DNA of 40,088 bases from Lachnospiraceae bacterium (GTDB taxonomy: Bacteria; Bacillota; Clostridia; Lachnospirales; Lachnospiraceae). Numbering within the stretch: position 1 is the stretch's first letter; every line of letters starts with the position of its first letter. The position numbers and the translations under genes are program-made. This document shows positions 24,597-33,100 of this stretch, piece after piece. A model generated the notes under the pieces. It was not told the DNA's origin and ran no database searches. It saw nothing but the letters and a program-made list of their open reading frames with translations. Where the stretch lies: positions 1 through 40,088 of the forward strand of contig JABZIV010000017.1 in NCBI GenBank assembly GCA_015258095.1. Reading direction: 5' to 3'.

Positions 24597-24654
24597 GAAT
24601 AAAGGGAAAGAAATAAAGAGAAAGAAATAAAAAGAAAGAAATAAAGGGAAAGAG
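24597..24654 (+). repeat. A/G-rich tandem repeats before tlyA
   Basis: Four or so near copies of a GAAAGAAATAAA-type unit (about 13 bases) fill the dxs-tlyA spacer. The tlyA ribosome site (GGGAAAGAG) is formed by the last copy, so copy-number change could alter tlyA translation. Confidence 0.65.
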
Positions 24655-25509
24655 ATGAAGGAAAAGAAAGAACGGCTGGATGTCCTTTTAGTAGATAACG
24701 GTTTCTTTGACAGCAGGGAGAAAGCGAAGCGTGCCATCATGGCAGGCCTTGTTTTTGTGAATGGAGAGAAAGAAGACAAGGCAGGAAGTAGCTTTCCGCT
24801 TACCGCGGACATCGTCGTGAAAGGGAACCCTCTTCCGTATGTCTCGCGGGGAGGCCTGAAGCTGGAAAAAGCCTTGAAGACTTTTCCCATCGACTTAAAG
24901 GAGCGCATCTGTATGGATATCGGTGCGTCTACCGGCGGTTTCACGGATTGTATGCTGCAAAACGGGGCAAAAGAGGTGTACAGCGTGGATGTGGGGCACG
25001 GACAGTTAGACTGGAAGTTACGAAACGATGCACGGGTGCACGTTATGGAGAAGTGTAATATCCGCTACGTGGAAGAGAAGGATCTGGAAGAAAAGCCGAG
25101 TTTTTTTTCTATTGATGTCTCTTTTATCAGCTTGAAATTGGTACTTCCCGTCGTGAAGAGATTGGCTTCTCTTCCGGCAGAACTGGTCTGTCTCATTAAA
25201 CCGCAGTTTGAAGCGGGAAGAGAGCAGGTCGGAAAGAAGGGGGTGGTTCGTGACCCGAAGGTGCATGAAGAAGTGATAGGCGCAGTTTTAGAATTTGCGC
25301 TTCAACTCGGCTTTTCCGTAGAGGGACTGAGCTTCTCGCCTATTAAAGGACCGGAGGGAAATATCGAGTATCTTGCCTATCTTCGTTATGAAGGAGAAGA
25401 GAAATCCATCGAAAGCGGAGAAGAGAAATCTGCCGAAGCCGCTTTACTGTCAGACGAGCTTTTGCACACGATAGAACAGGTCACCGAGGAATCCCATAGG
25501 GCTTTGTAA
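24655..25509 (+). CDS. tlyA: TlyA family rRNA 2'-O-methyltransferase
   Basis: A 284-residue protein with an N-terminal S4 RNA-binding domain (ERLDVLLVDNGFFDSREKAKR) and an FtsJ/RrmJ-like methyltransferase domain. The latter shows SRGGLKLEKAL, the SAM motif DIGASTGGFTDCML, SIDVSFISL, LIKPQFEAGR and IKGPEGNIEYL, giving the expected K-D-K-E set. TlyA methylates rRNA ribose (in mycobacteria 16S and 23S); some homologues are also called hemolysins. A charged tail of about 30 residues follows the domain. It usually sits between dxs and nadK/argR/recN in clostridia; here a terminator and guaB follow instead. Confidence 0.9.
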   Translation: MKEKKERLDVLLVDNGFFDSREKAKRAIMAGLVFVNGEKEDKAGSSFPLTADIVVKGNPLPYVSRGGLKLEKALKTFPIDLKERICMDIGASTGGFTDCMLQNGAKEVYSVDVGHGQLDWKLRNDARVHVMEKCNIRYVEEKDLEEKPSFFSIDVSFISLKLVLPVVKRLASLPAELVCLIKPQFEAGREQVGKKGVVRDPKVHEEVIGAVLEFALQLGFSVEGLSFSPIKGPEGNIEYLAYLRYEGEEKSIESGEEKSAEAALLSDELLHTIEQVTEESHRAL

Positions 25510-25515
25510 AGGCCC

Positions 25516-25544
25516 TTGTCATTCATTTTTCGCTATGCTATAGT
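25516..25544 (+). promoter_or_regulatory. promoter of guaB, overlapping the tlyA terminator
   Basis: TTGTCA at 25516-25521, 17-base spacer, TATAGT at 25539-25544, with an extended -10 TGC directly before it. The predicted start point near 25551 falls in the 5' arm of the terminator hairpin, so guaB transcripts would lack a complete stem. Confidence 0.6.
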
Positions 25545-25578
25545 ACTGGAAATATTTTTTTCCGGTACTATTTTTTTT
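25541..25578 (+). terminator. intrinsic terminator after tlyA
   Basis: TAGTACTGGAAA at 25541-25552 pairs with TTTCCGGTACTA at 25559-25570 (one G-T pair), followed by eight T residues to 25578. Confidence 0.85.
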
Positions 25579-25652
25579 GCACCTTTTTTCCATTGAGGAA
25601 AGAGGAGAGCAGTTTATCGTCGTGCGTCGCATAGGAAAAGGAGAGAGAAGAA

Positions 25653-27116
25653 ATGGCAAGAATTATTGGGGAAGGGATTACATTTGATGACGTTTTGTTG
25701 GTGCCGCATTATTCTGAAGTCGTTCCGAATGCAGTGGACTTGAGTACGAATCTGACGAATACCATTCGTTTGAATATTCCGTTTATTTCCGCAGGGATGG
25801 ATACCGTAACGGAGCACAACATGGCGATTGCGATGGCACGCTGTGGCGGTATCGGCATTATCCATAAGAATATGACCATTGAGGAACAGGCGGAAGAAGT
25901 GGATATGGTAAAACGTTCGGAAAATGGTGTCATTACCGATCCCTTTTCCTTATCGAAAGAACATAGTCTGAAAGATGCCAATGACCTCATGGCAAAGTTC
26001 CGCATCTCCGGTGTGCCGATTACGGAGGGAAAGAAACTGATCGGCATCATCACGAACCGGGATTTGGTTTTTGAAGAGGATTACAGCCGCCCGATTTCGG
26101 AGTGTATGACTTCGGAGAATCTCGTTACGGCGAAAGAAGGAACGACCCTGGAAGAAGCGAAGGCGATTCTTGCACGGGCAAAGGTGGAGAAGCTTCCGAT
26201 TGTGGATGAGGAAGGCAATCTCAAAGGCTTAATCACCATCAAGGACATTGAGAAGCAGATGAAGTATCCGAATGCGGCGAAAGACAAGCAGGGGCGTCTC
26301 CTCTGCGGTGCGGCACTGGGTATCACCACGGATGTCGTGGAGAGAGCGGAGGCCCTCCTGAAAGCGCACGTGGATGTGGTCGTACTGGATTCTGCACACG
26401 GACACTCGAAGAATGTGATTTCCTGTGTGCGCCTTCTGAAAGAGAAGTTCCCGGATCTTCCGGTGATTGCCGGAAATGTGGCGACGAAGGAAGCCACAAA
26501 GGCATTAATCGAAGCGGGAGCCGATTGCGTGAAGATTGGTATCGGTCCCGGGTCGATTTGTACCACAAGAGTCGTTGCCGGAATCGGTGTGCCGCAGATT
26601 TCCGCGGTGATGGATGCCTATTCGGTGGCGAAAGAGTACAATATACCGATTATCGCAGACGGTGGAATTCAGTATTCCGGCGATGTGGTGAAGGCGCTTG
26701 CAGCAGGCGGATCTACGGTCATGATGGGTTCCGTATTTGCAGGATGCGACGAGGCACCGGGAGAGTTTGAACTGTATCAGGGAAGAAAATATAAGGTATA
26801 CCGCGGTATGGGATCTATCGGCGCAATGAAAGCGAAGAACGGCTCTTCCGACAGATACTTCCAGGCAGGCGCGAAGAAGCTTGTTCCGGAAGGAGTAGAG
26901 GGAAGAGTGGCTTATAAGGGCAAGGTGGAGGATACCATTTTCCAGTTTATCGGAGGACTCCGTGCCGGTATGGGATACTGCGGGGCGAAGGATATTCGGA
27001 CCTTGCAGGATACTTCCGAATTCGTGAAGATTTCGGCAGCTTCTTTGAAAGAGTCTCATCCGCATGACATTCATATCACGAAAGAGGCGCCGAACTATTC
27101 TTCGGATTCGATTTAA
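25653..27116 (+). CDS. guaB: inosine-5'-monophosphate dehydrogenase
   Basis: A 487-residue IMPDH. TIM-barrel catalytic domain interrupted by two CBS domains (about residues 90-210). The catalytic loop GIGPGSICTTRV has the active-site Cys near 304, with GGIQYSGDVVKALAAGG for phosphate binding and a flap region with YFQ and EGVEGRV. It oxidises IMP to XMP with NAD+, the committed step of GMP synthesis. It has its own promoter and a strong AAAAGGAGAG ribosome site before ATG 25653, so it is a single-gene unit, with no guaA beside it. Confidence 0.96.
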   Translation: MARIIGEGITFDDVLLVPHYSEVVPNAVDLSTNLTNTIRLNIPFISAGMDTVTEHNMAIAMARCGGIGIIHKNMTIEEQAEEVDMVKRSENGVITDPFSLSKEHSLKDANDLMAKFRISGVPITEGKKLIGIITNRDLVFEEDYSRPISECMTSENLVTAKEGTTLEEAKAILARAKVEKLPIVDEEGNLKGLITIKDIEKQMKYPNAAKDKQGRLLCGAALGITTDVVERAEALLKAHVDVVVLDSAHGHSKNVISCVRLLKEKFPDLPVIAGNVATKEATKALIEAGADCVKIGIGPGSICTTRVVAGIGVPQISAVMDAYSVAKEYNIPIIADGGIQYSGDVVKALAAGGSTVMMGSVFAGCDEAPGEFELYQGRKYKVYRGMGSIGAMKAKNGSSDRYFQAGAKKLVPEGVEGRVAYKGKVEDTIFQFIGGLRAGMGYCGAKDIRTLQDTSEFVKISAASLKESHPHDIHITKEAPNYSSDSI

Positions 27117-27119
27117 GGC

Positions 27120-27148
27120 TTGCGCGTTTTCTGAATTTATGCTAGTGT
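27120..27148 (+). promoter_or_regulatory. possible rpmE promoter
   Basis: TTGCGC (27120-27125), 17-base spacer, TAGTGT (27143-27148) preceded by TGC as in an extended -10. A leader of about 155 bases follows and contains a small hairpin (ATCCGC 27256-27261 / GCGGAT 27264-27269). Confidence 0.3.
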
Positions 27149-27312
27149 ACTAAGGCTAGTCCTTTTTCAGAAGCGTTTCGGACGTTTCTACGGAGAAAGG
27201 AAACGACAAGAAGAGAAGTGGAGTATAAGCATTTCTCAGAGATGTAAACCAAGGAATCCGCTTGCGGATAGACGAATGCGCATGGTTGGAAATCATGCAG
27301 AAAGAGGGAATT

Positions 27313-27513
27313 ATGAGAGAAGGAATTCATCCAAGCTATTATCAGGCAACGGTAACCTGCAACTGCGGGAACACCTTTGTAACCGGTTCAACAAAGCCGG
27401 AGATTCACGTGGAAATTTGTTCCAAGTGCCATCCGTTCTACACCGGAAACCAGAAGGCTGCTGCCGCAAAGGGTAGAATTGATAAGTTCAATAAGAAGTT
27501 TGGAATGCAGTAA
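27313..27513 (+). CDS. rpmE: 50S ribosomal protein L31
   Basis: A 66-residue L31 of the zinc-binding (C+) type: MREGIHPSYYQATVTCNCGNTF, then EICSKCHPFYTGNQ, giving four cysteines for zinc. The frame is open upstream to 27262, but ATG 27313 matches the family start and has AGAGGGA before it. In many clostridia rpmE is followed by the DUF1385 gene and prmC. Here those genes lie 8 kb downstream, past the inserted island. Confidence 0.95.
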   Translation: MREGIHPSYYQATVTCNCGNTFVTGSTKPEIHVEICSKCHPFYTGNQKAAAAKGRIDKFNKKFGMQ

Positions 27514-27525
27514 GAAGAAGGAAAG

Positions 27526-27550
27526 GCAGAGCCGCGGCTCTGCTTTTTTT
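27526..27550 (+). terminator. rpmE terminator
   Basis: GCAGAGC (27526-27532), CGCG loop, GCTCTGC (27537-27543), then seven T residues. The 3' arm plus T run (GGCTCTGCTTTTTTT) is repeated exactly at 35510-35524 beyond the island. Confidence 0.92.
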
Positions 27551-27583
27551 ATTCACTACTTTTTCATAAAAGAGTTATAGTAT
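27536..27583 (+). repeat. left copy of the island-flanking direct repeat
   Basis: Two blocks shared with 35510-35588: GGCTCTGCTTTTTTT (27536-27550, identical) and a 32-base block at 27552-27583 that matches 35557-35588 at 28 of 32 positions. The right copy has about 30 extra bases between the blocks. Confidence 0.7.
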
Positions 27584-27654
27584 TATTTTGACTCTATAGT
27601 AACTTTGCTTTCTTAAAATGCTTGTGCGGTATCGAATTTGCCTGCAAAAGGCAC

Positions 27655-27660
27655 TATAAT
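27655..27660 (+). promoter_or_regulatory. -10 box for the AraC regulator gene
   Basis: A perfect TATAAT lies 71 bases before ATG 27731. No acceptable -35 is at 16-18 bases, which would fit an activator-dependent or autoregulated promoter. Confidence 0.3.
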
Positions 27661-27730
27661 CATTGTCAGGAGATTAGTTATATCTAACCCAAGAATTAAG
27701 AACACAATCTCTCAAAACAAGGAGAGCACA

Positions 27731-28672
27731 ATGCAGGAATTAAAATATTTGATAGATAAGGAAATAATAAGGCGAGAGGAAGCCTTCATTACGGACATCA
27801 TTTATCCTATGAAGAACGGAAGGGCGGATATTCATTTGTATGATGTGTTTCCCGGTGTTCAACTGATGATAACAACTTTTGAAAGTGAAACCTGTTATCA
27901 GGATGGTATGGAGCAGGATGTCATCAGCATAAACCATTGCTTCAAAGGGCGGTTTGAATGTGTTTTTGACAACAGAAACTGTGCGTATATGGGTGAAGGC
28001 GATATTGCAATCAATAATGTTTTACATTCTCCCATTGCCTCATCCTTCCCTTTGAATTATTACTCCGGTTCCACCATAATTCTTTATCCACGGCTATGCA
28101 AAACAGTACCGGAATTGAACAGCTTCGGCATAGATACAGATATTTTGACCAGGAAATATTCCCTGGATACTCGTTGTATGGTGTTTCGACGTAATGAGAA
28201 TGTGGAACATATATACAGAGAATTGTATCGTAGCCTTACTCAACCGGAGTTGCCATATTTGCGCCTGAAAATATTGGAGCTGCTGTATCATTTCCAGGCC
28301 AGGCAGACTGTTCTGGAAGAAAATCACGAATATATGGCGAAACCATTGACTGAAAAAATTAAACATGTCAGGAACCATCTGATTGAAGATTTGGAACATT
28401 CTGTCAGCCTCAAGGAGCTGGCGGCAGAGCATGAAATCAGCCTGACGCAACTGAAAACCAGCTTCAAACAGGTTTATGGCGAAACCCCTTATGTCTATTT
28501 GAAAAGATATAAGATGCACATAGCTGCAAAATTGCTGTTGGAAACAAAGCAGCGTGTAATCGAAATTGCGGCGGCAATGGGGTATCAGAATCCAAGTAAG
28601 TTTACAGAGGCGTTTTTCTCCGTCATGGGAAAGAGACCTTTGGAATATCGAAAACAGAATGAAGAACAATAG
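27731..28672 (+). CDS. AraC-family transcriptional regulator (YbtA/PchR-like tail)
   Basis: A 313-residue regulator. The N-terminal effector region (1-210) has no motif I can assign. The C-terminal double helix-turn-helix (about 215-308) includes SVSLKELAAEHEISLTQLKTSF and VIEIAAAMGYQNPSKFTEAF, ending GKRPLEYRK. The GYQNPSKFTEAF-x-x-x-x-GKRPLEYR pattern is like that of the siderophore-responsive regulators PchR and YbtA. YbtA controls exporter-fold ABC importers, and two such proteins are encoded downstream, so a metal or metallophore signal is plausible (inference). ATG 27731 is chosen for its AAGGAGA site; the frame is open to 27638. Confidence 0.85.
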   Translation: MQELKYLIDKEIIRREEAFITDIIYPMKNGRADIHLYDVFPGVQLMITTFESETCYQDGMEQDVISINHCFKGRFECVFDNRNCAYMGEGDIAINNVLHSPIASSFPLNYYSGSTIILYPRLCKTVPELNSFGIDTDILTRKYSLDTRCMVFRRNENVEHIYRELYRSLTQPELPYLRLKILELLYHFQARQTVLEENHEYMAKPLTEKIKHVRNHLIEDLEHSVSLKELAAEHEISLTQLKTSFKQVYGETPYVYLKRYKMHIAAKLLLETKQRVIEIAAAMGYQNPSKFTEAFFSVMGKRPLEYRKQNEEQ

Positions 28673-28674
28673 AT

Positions 28675-28706
28675 TGGAGTGTCATGTATGGCACTCCATT
28701 TTCTTT
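28675..28706 (+). terminator. terminator after the AraC regulator gene
   Basis: TGGAGTG (28675-28681) pairs with CACTCCA (28692-28698), followed by TTTTCTTT. The 28707-28868 leader then contains AGGAGAT/ATCTCCT (28789-28795 / 28833-28839) and AATGGC/GCCATT (28822-28827 / 28840-28845) inverted repeats before the S-component gene. This is a possible regulatory leader. Confidence 0.65.
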
Positions 28707-28868
28707 GACCTTTTGGATTATTTTTGTATTGCTGCGACTGTTCGGGGTAGATGAAGCAGTCGTATCTCGTTTAAAATGTGTTGTGGTTAGGAGATGCTAA
28801 CTGCATACTACATAAAAATGAAATGGCTTGGAATCTCCTGCCATTTTCAAGAAAGCGAAGGTGTCGTT

Positions 28869-29453
28869 ATGAAAATAAAACTTACTACAAAAGACTTAAT
28901 TTCCGCAGGTGCATTCGGAGCAATCTACCTTGTCCTGCTCACTGTATTATCGTCAATGATACTGCCTATCGTTCCAATACTCTATCTGGCAACACCGCTG
29001 ATTGCCGGCATAATATTAGGCTCGGTGTATATGCTGTATGCATTGAAAGTCCCCCGCACCGGCTCTATTTTTATTCTCGCTGTGCTTGTAGGACTGATTA
29101 CCTCTATGGCTACATTTTATCCGCTGATTGCCGCTATCGTATGGGGCGTGATTGCAGAACTTATCGTAGCCGGAAAACGCCGCAATTCTGCCAAAGCTCT
29201 TATCGCAAGCTACTGTGTGTTTAACCTGACCTCGATGGGCCCGTTCTTTGCAATTTTGATTGCGAAAGATGCGTTTCTTTCCATCTGCACTACATATTAT
29301 GGGGCTGAGTATGCTGCTACACTCGATTCTCTGACTCCGAATTGGATTATTGTAGTATTCATTGCACTGGCTCTGTTGGGCGGACTTCTGGGCGGTCTGT
29401 TCGGTAAGCGTATTCTGAGCAAGCATTTTGTGAAAGCCGGTATTGTTGCGTAA
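28869..29453 (+). CDS. MptD-like ECF transporter S component
   Basis: A 194-residue membrane protein with about five to six hydrophobic segments. It starts MKIKLTTKDLISAGAFGAIYL and ends GLFGKRILSKHFVKAGI, typical of the MptD/Trep_Strep group of putative energy-coupling factor substrate-binding components. The S component captures the substrate in the membrane; the cargo of this group is not firmly known. The start at ATG 28869 is set by similarity (weak GAAGGTG site); the frame is open to 28794. The stop codon overlaps the start of the next gene (TAATG), coupling it to EcfT. Confidence 0.8.
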   Translation: MKIKLTTKDLISAGAFGAIYLVLLTVLSSMILPIVPILYLATPLIAGIILGSVYMLYALKVPRTGSIFILAVLVGLITSMATFYPLIAAIVWGVIAELIVAGKRRNSAKALIASYCVFNLTSMGPFFAILIAKDAFLSICTTYYGAEYAATLDSLTPNWIIVVFIALALLGGLLGGLFGKRILSKHFVKAGIVA

Positions 29454-30154
29454 TGACGCAGAAAAATTCAAGAACTGTGTTAGATCCGAGAAGCAAGCTG
29501 GCGGTATTTGTCGCTGCTTGCTTCTCGACTTTTTCAGGTATGACGTATATTCAGGAGATTGCCCTGCTTCTGTTTTGTGGTATTACAATGCTGATTTGTA
29601 AAAAGTGGCGGTGGGCGTTGAATGTTTCCATTACATTTGCAGTTATGTTCTTATGTGACTTGTTTGTGGTGGGAAGATTGTCCGGCCCGCCCCAATATGT
29701 AGCCCTGTTGTTGTGCCATGTGCTTCGGTTTTTGCTTCCTCTGTTTGGCGCCTTTTATATTGTCACGAAAACCTCAACCGTGGGACAATATATCAGCGCG
29801 TTTATGGCGATGCACCTGCCAAATGTGGTCATTATTCCCATTGCGGTCATGTTTCGTTTTGTGCCCACGCTGACAGAGGAATGGCAGGTCATCACACAGG
29901 CAATGCGTCTGCGTGGAATGGCTCTGTCCATAAAAAATGTACTGCGCCGCCCTCTGTATATGCTGGAAAATATGTTAGTGCCGTTTCTTTTGCAAAGTTC
30001 GGCGATTGTGGATGAAATGTCCGCAGCAGTTATGGCTCGTGGATTTGATAAAGACCATCCCCGAAGCAGTTTCCTTGAAGTGAAGATGAAGGCGCTGGAT
30101 TGGATATTTGTTGCAGTTTCCGTCATTGTCCTTGTATGGAATCTGCTTTGGTGA
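29453..30154 (+). CDS. ECF transporter T component (EcfT)
   Basis: A 233-residue membrane protein with about five hydrophobic segments. The EcfT family signature is present near the C-terminal coupling helices: RLRGMAL and VMARGFDKDHPR, the Ala-Arg-Gly type motifs that dock into the two ATPases. It links the S component to the ATPase pair encoded next. Overlaps the S-component stop by one base; the ATPase fusion gene follows 15 bases downstream with GAGAGGGGAGG before it. Confidence 0.87.
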   Translation: MTQKNSRTVLDPRSKLAVFVAACFSTFSGMTYIQEIALLLFCGITMLICKKWRWALNVSITFAVMFLCDLFVVGRLSGPPQYVALLLCHVLRFLLPLFGAFYIVTKTSTVGQYISAFMAMHLPNVVIIPIAVMFRFVPTLTEEWQVITQAMRLRGMALSIKNVLRRPLYMLENMLVPFLLQSSAIVDEMSAAVMARGFDKDHPRSSFLEVKMKALDWIFVAVSVIVLVWNLLW

Positions 30155-30169
30155 GAGGGGAGGATTTTT

Positions 30170-33100
30170 ATGGTAACATTTGAAAATGTATCATTTTCCT
30201 ATCAGACGGGTATGGAAACGCCTGCTTCCTCTGTAGTATTAAAAGATGTGAATCTGCACATCAAAAAGGGCGAATGTATTGTCCTGTGCGGAAAAAGCGG
30301 CTGTGGAAAAACCACAATGCTGCGTCTTGTCAATGGGCTTGCACCACATTTTTACGCTGGAAACCTACAGGGAGCTGTAAGGGTACATGGCATGGACATC
30401 CCCTCGTCTAATCTGCCGAAAATCTCAAGATTTGTGGGAAGTGTTTTTCAAAATCCACGGACTCAGTTTTTTCACATGGATACCACAGGGGAAATGGCAT
30501 TTAATCTGGAAAATCAAAATATGCCAAGGGAGAAAATGAAAAAGCGGCTTGAGGAAGTCGCTTATCATCTGCATTTGGAGGAACTGCTGGAACGGGACAT
30601 TTTTGAACTGTCCGGCGGGGAAAAACAGCAGATTGCCTGTGGCTCTGTCTATGCGTCCTTGCCAGAGGTGGTGGTATTGGACGAGCCTTCGTCCAATCTG
30701 GACATGGATAGCATACGAAAGCTGCAAAAGCTGATTCGCACCATGAAAGAGGACGGAAAGACAATTTTAATGTCCGAACATCGCCTATGGTATCTTAGCG
30801 GAATGACTGACCGATATATCTTAATGGATAACGGACGGATTATCAGGGAATACGAGCCGAAAGAAATAAACGCACTGACACAGCAGGAAAGGACTGCTTT
30901 GGGGCTTCGTGCAGTCAATCCGCAGCAGCTTCATATCATGCCCGAAACCGCGAATCGAAATTTGAATCAGGAACCGGCAATCGAAATCCACGGTCTGACC
31001 TTTAACCGTGGGCAGCGCCAGGTATTGGATATTCGCCACCTGGCAATTCCAAAAGGAGCGATTGTTGCGGTCATTGGCGAGAACGGTGCAGGTAAGTCCA
31101 CGCTGAGTTTATGCCTTGCGGGGCTTCTCAGGCATAACGGAACGATTATGATAGAAGGAAAAACAGTTCCGAACAAAAGACTGCCGGAAACAGCTTTCCT
31201 TGTCATGCAGGAGGCAGGACACCAGCTTTTTAGCGACAGTGTAATGGGTGAGCTTACGCTAAACAATCCTTCTTTAACAGAGGAACAGGCACAGGCGGTA
31301 CTCCGTGAGTTAGGTTTGGCGGGATTGGAAAACAGACACCCCGGTTCTCTTTCCGGCGGACAGCAACAGCGGCTTTCTCTTGCAACAGCGATCTGTAACC
31401 GACGTCCGGTCATGCTGTATGATGAGCCAACCAGCGGACAGGATGGGGATAATCTGCTTCGCACCGTAGAAATCATACGAAAAGCGAACGAGAATGCCGT
31501 ATGCTCTCTTATCGTATCCCATGACCCGGAGCTGATTGCCCGCTGTGCCACACATATTTTACATATTCATGCAGGAGAAGTAAAAAAGCTCCTGCCATTA
31601 GATGAAAGGGGGAACATCTATATGTGGAAAGTATTTAGAGAAGATGCACAGACAAGAAAACCGCAAAAAACCGGTATTCCAAGATTGTTGGAATTTACGG
31701 CTCCATTTGGTCCCATGCTCTTTCTCTCCCAGCTTCTTGCCGGAGCGAGTGCATTATTGCTGTTAGCGCCGTTTCTTTGTGTTTATTTTGCCGCAAGGGA
31801 GCTTTTGGATTTCCTGCTTGGCGGCAGCATAGATGCATCTGCGTTGGCGTATTGGGGGCTTTGGGCGCTTGGGTTTGAACTGGCAGGCTTGATTGTCAAT
31901 TTTATTGCCCTGCTTTTGTCTCACAAAGCTGCTTTTCATACGGAACAGAATTTGAAAATGGCAGTATTGGAACATCTGTCAAGGCTGCCTCTGGGATATT
32001 TTGAAGAAAACAACAGCGGAAAACTGCGGAAAATCATAGATGAAAACAGTAAACAGACAGAAAGCTATCTGGCACATCAGCTTCCTGACCTCGTAGGGGC
32101 ACAGGTGTCTATGGCTGCTGCGGCGCTTCTCATGCTTGCGGTTGACTGGCGGATTGGACTTCCTGTGCTGGTGCTTATGATGATCGGTTTTGCGTTTCAA
32201 ATGTCTATGATGGGTGAAGAAACCATGAATTTTATGAAACGCTATCAGGATGCGCAAGAGGACATGAGCCATGAAGCGGTGGAGTACGTCAGAGGAATTT
32301 CCGTCATTAAAATCTTTGGTCAGTCCGTTCATTCGCTGCGCCGTTTCAAAGAAGCCATCCATGCCTACCGGGATGACGCCTTAGCCTATACGATGGCCTG
32401 CAAGCCGGGGTATGTGGCGTTTAATACTGTGGTAAACTCCTCGTTTCTTGCCTTGATCCCGGCAGCCTTGATTGGTATGGCAGCCGCGGCAGATTTGGAA
32501 ACATTTGCACAAAACTTTTTATTCTATTTGATTTTTGCACCTGCCTGTGCAGCTATGCTGAACAAATTGATGTATATGACCAACTACAAGATGCAGGCTG
32601 TGGAATCCATGCGGCGCATTGATGAAATCCTGCTGACAAGGGAGCAGGCAGAGCCAAGAGAGTTCAAACTGCCGCAGGGTAATGATGTAAGATTCGACCA
32701 TGTGACCTTTACTTATCCTACAGGCGAGGGCCCTGCCATTTCCGATGTCAGCTTCCTTGCGAAAGGCGGAACCGTGACTGCTTTGGTGGGACATTCCGGC
32801 TCAGGCAAAAGTACCATAGGCTCTTTAATTCCACGGTTTTATGATATTCAGGAGGGGTGCATTTCCATCGGAGGTGTAGCACTTTCTTCCATGAACAGGA
32901 AGGCGTTGATGGAAAGAGTTGCCTTTGTATTTCAAAATCCAAAGTTGCTGAAAGCAAGCATTGAAGAAAATGTCCGGGGCGGGAAAAAGAGCGCAGCCGC
33001 AGAGGATATTTTGAACGCTCTGCATTTAGCTGGATGTGATGATATTCTCGAAAAACTCCCCGATGGAATCCATACGATGATTGGAGGAAAAGGTGTATAT

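Noticed and set aside
28778..29224. Plus-strand frame of 148 codons overlapping the S-component gene
   Set aside because: It is out of frame with the clear membrane protein gene at 28869-29453 and is Cys/Arg/Tyr-rich in the way of a shadow frame.
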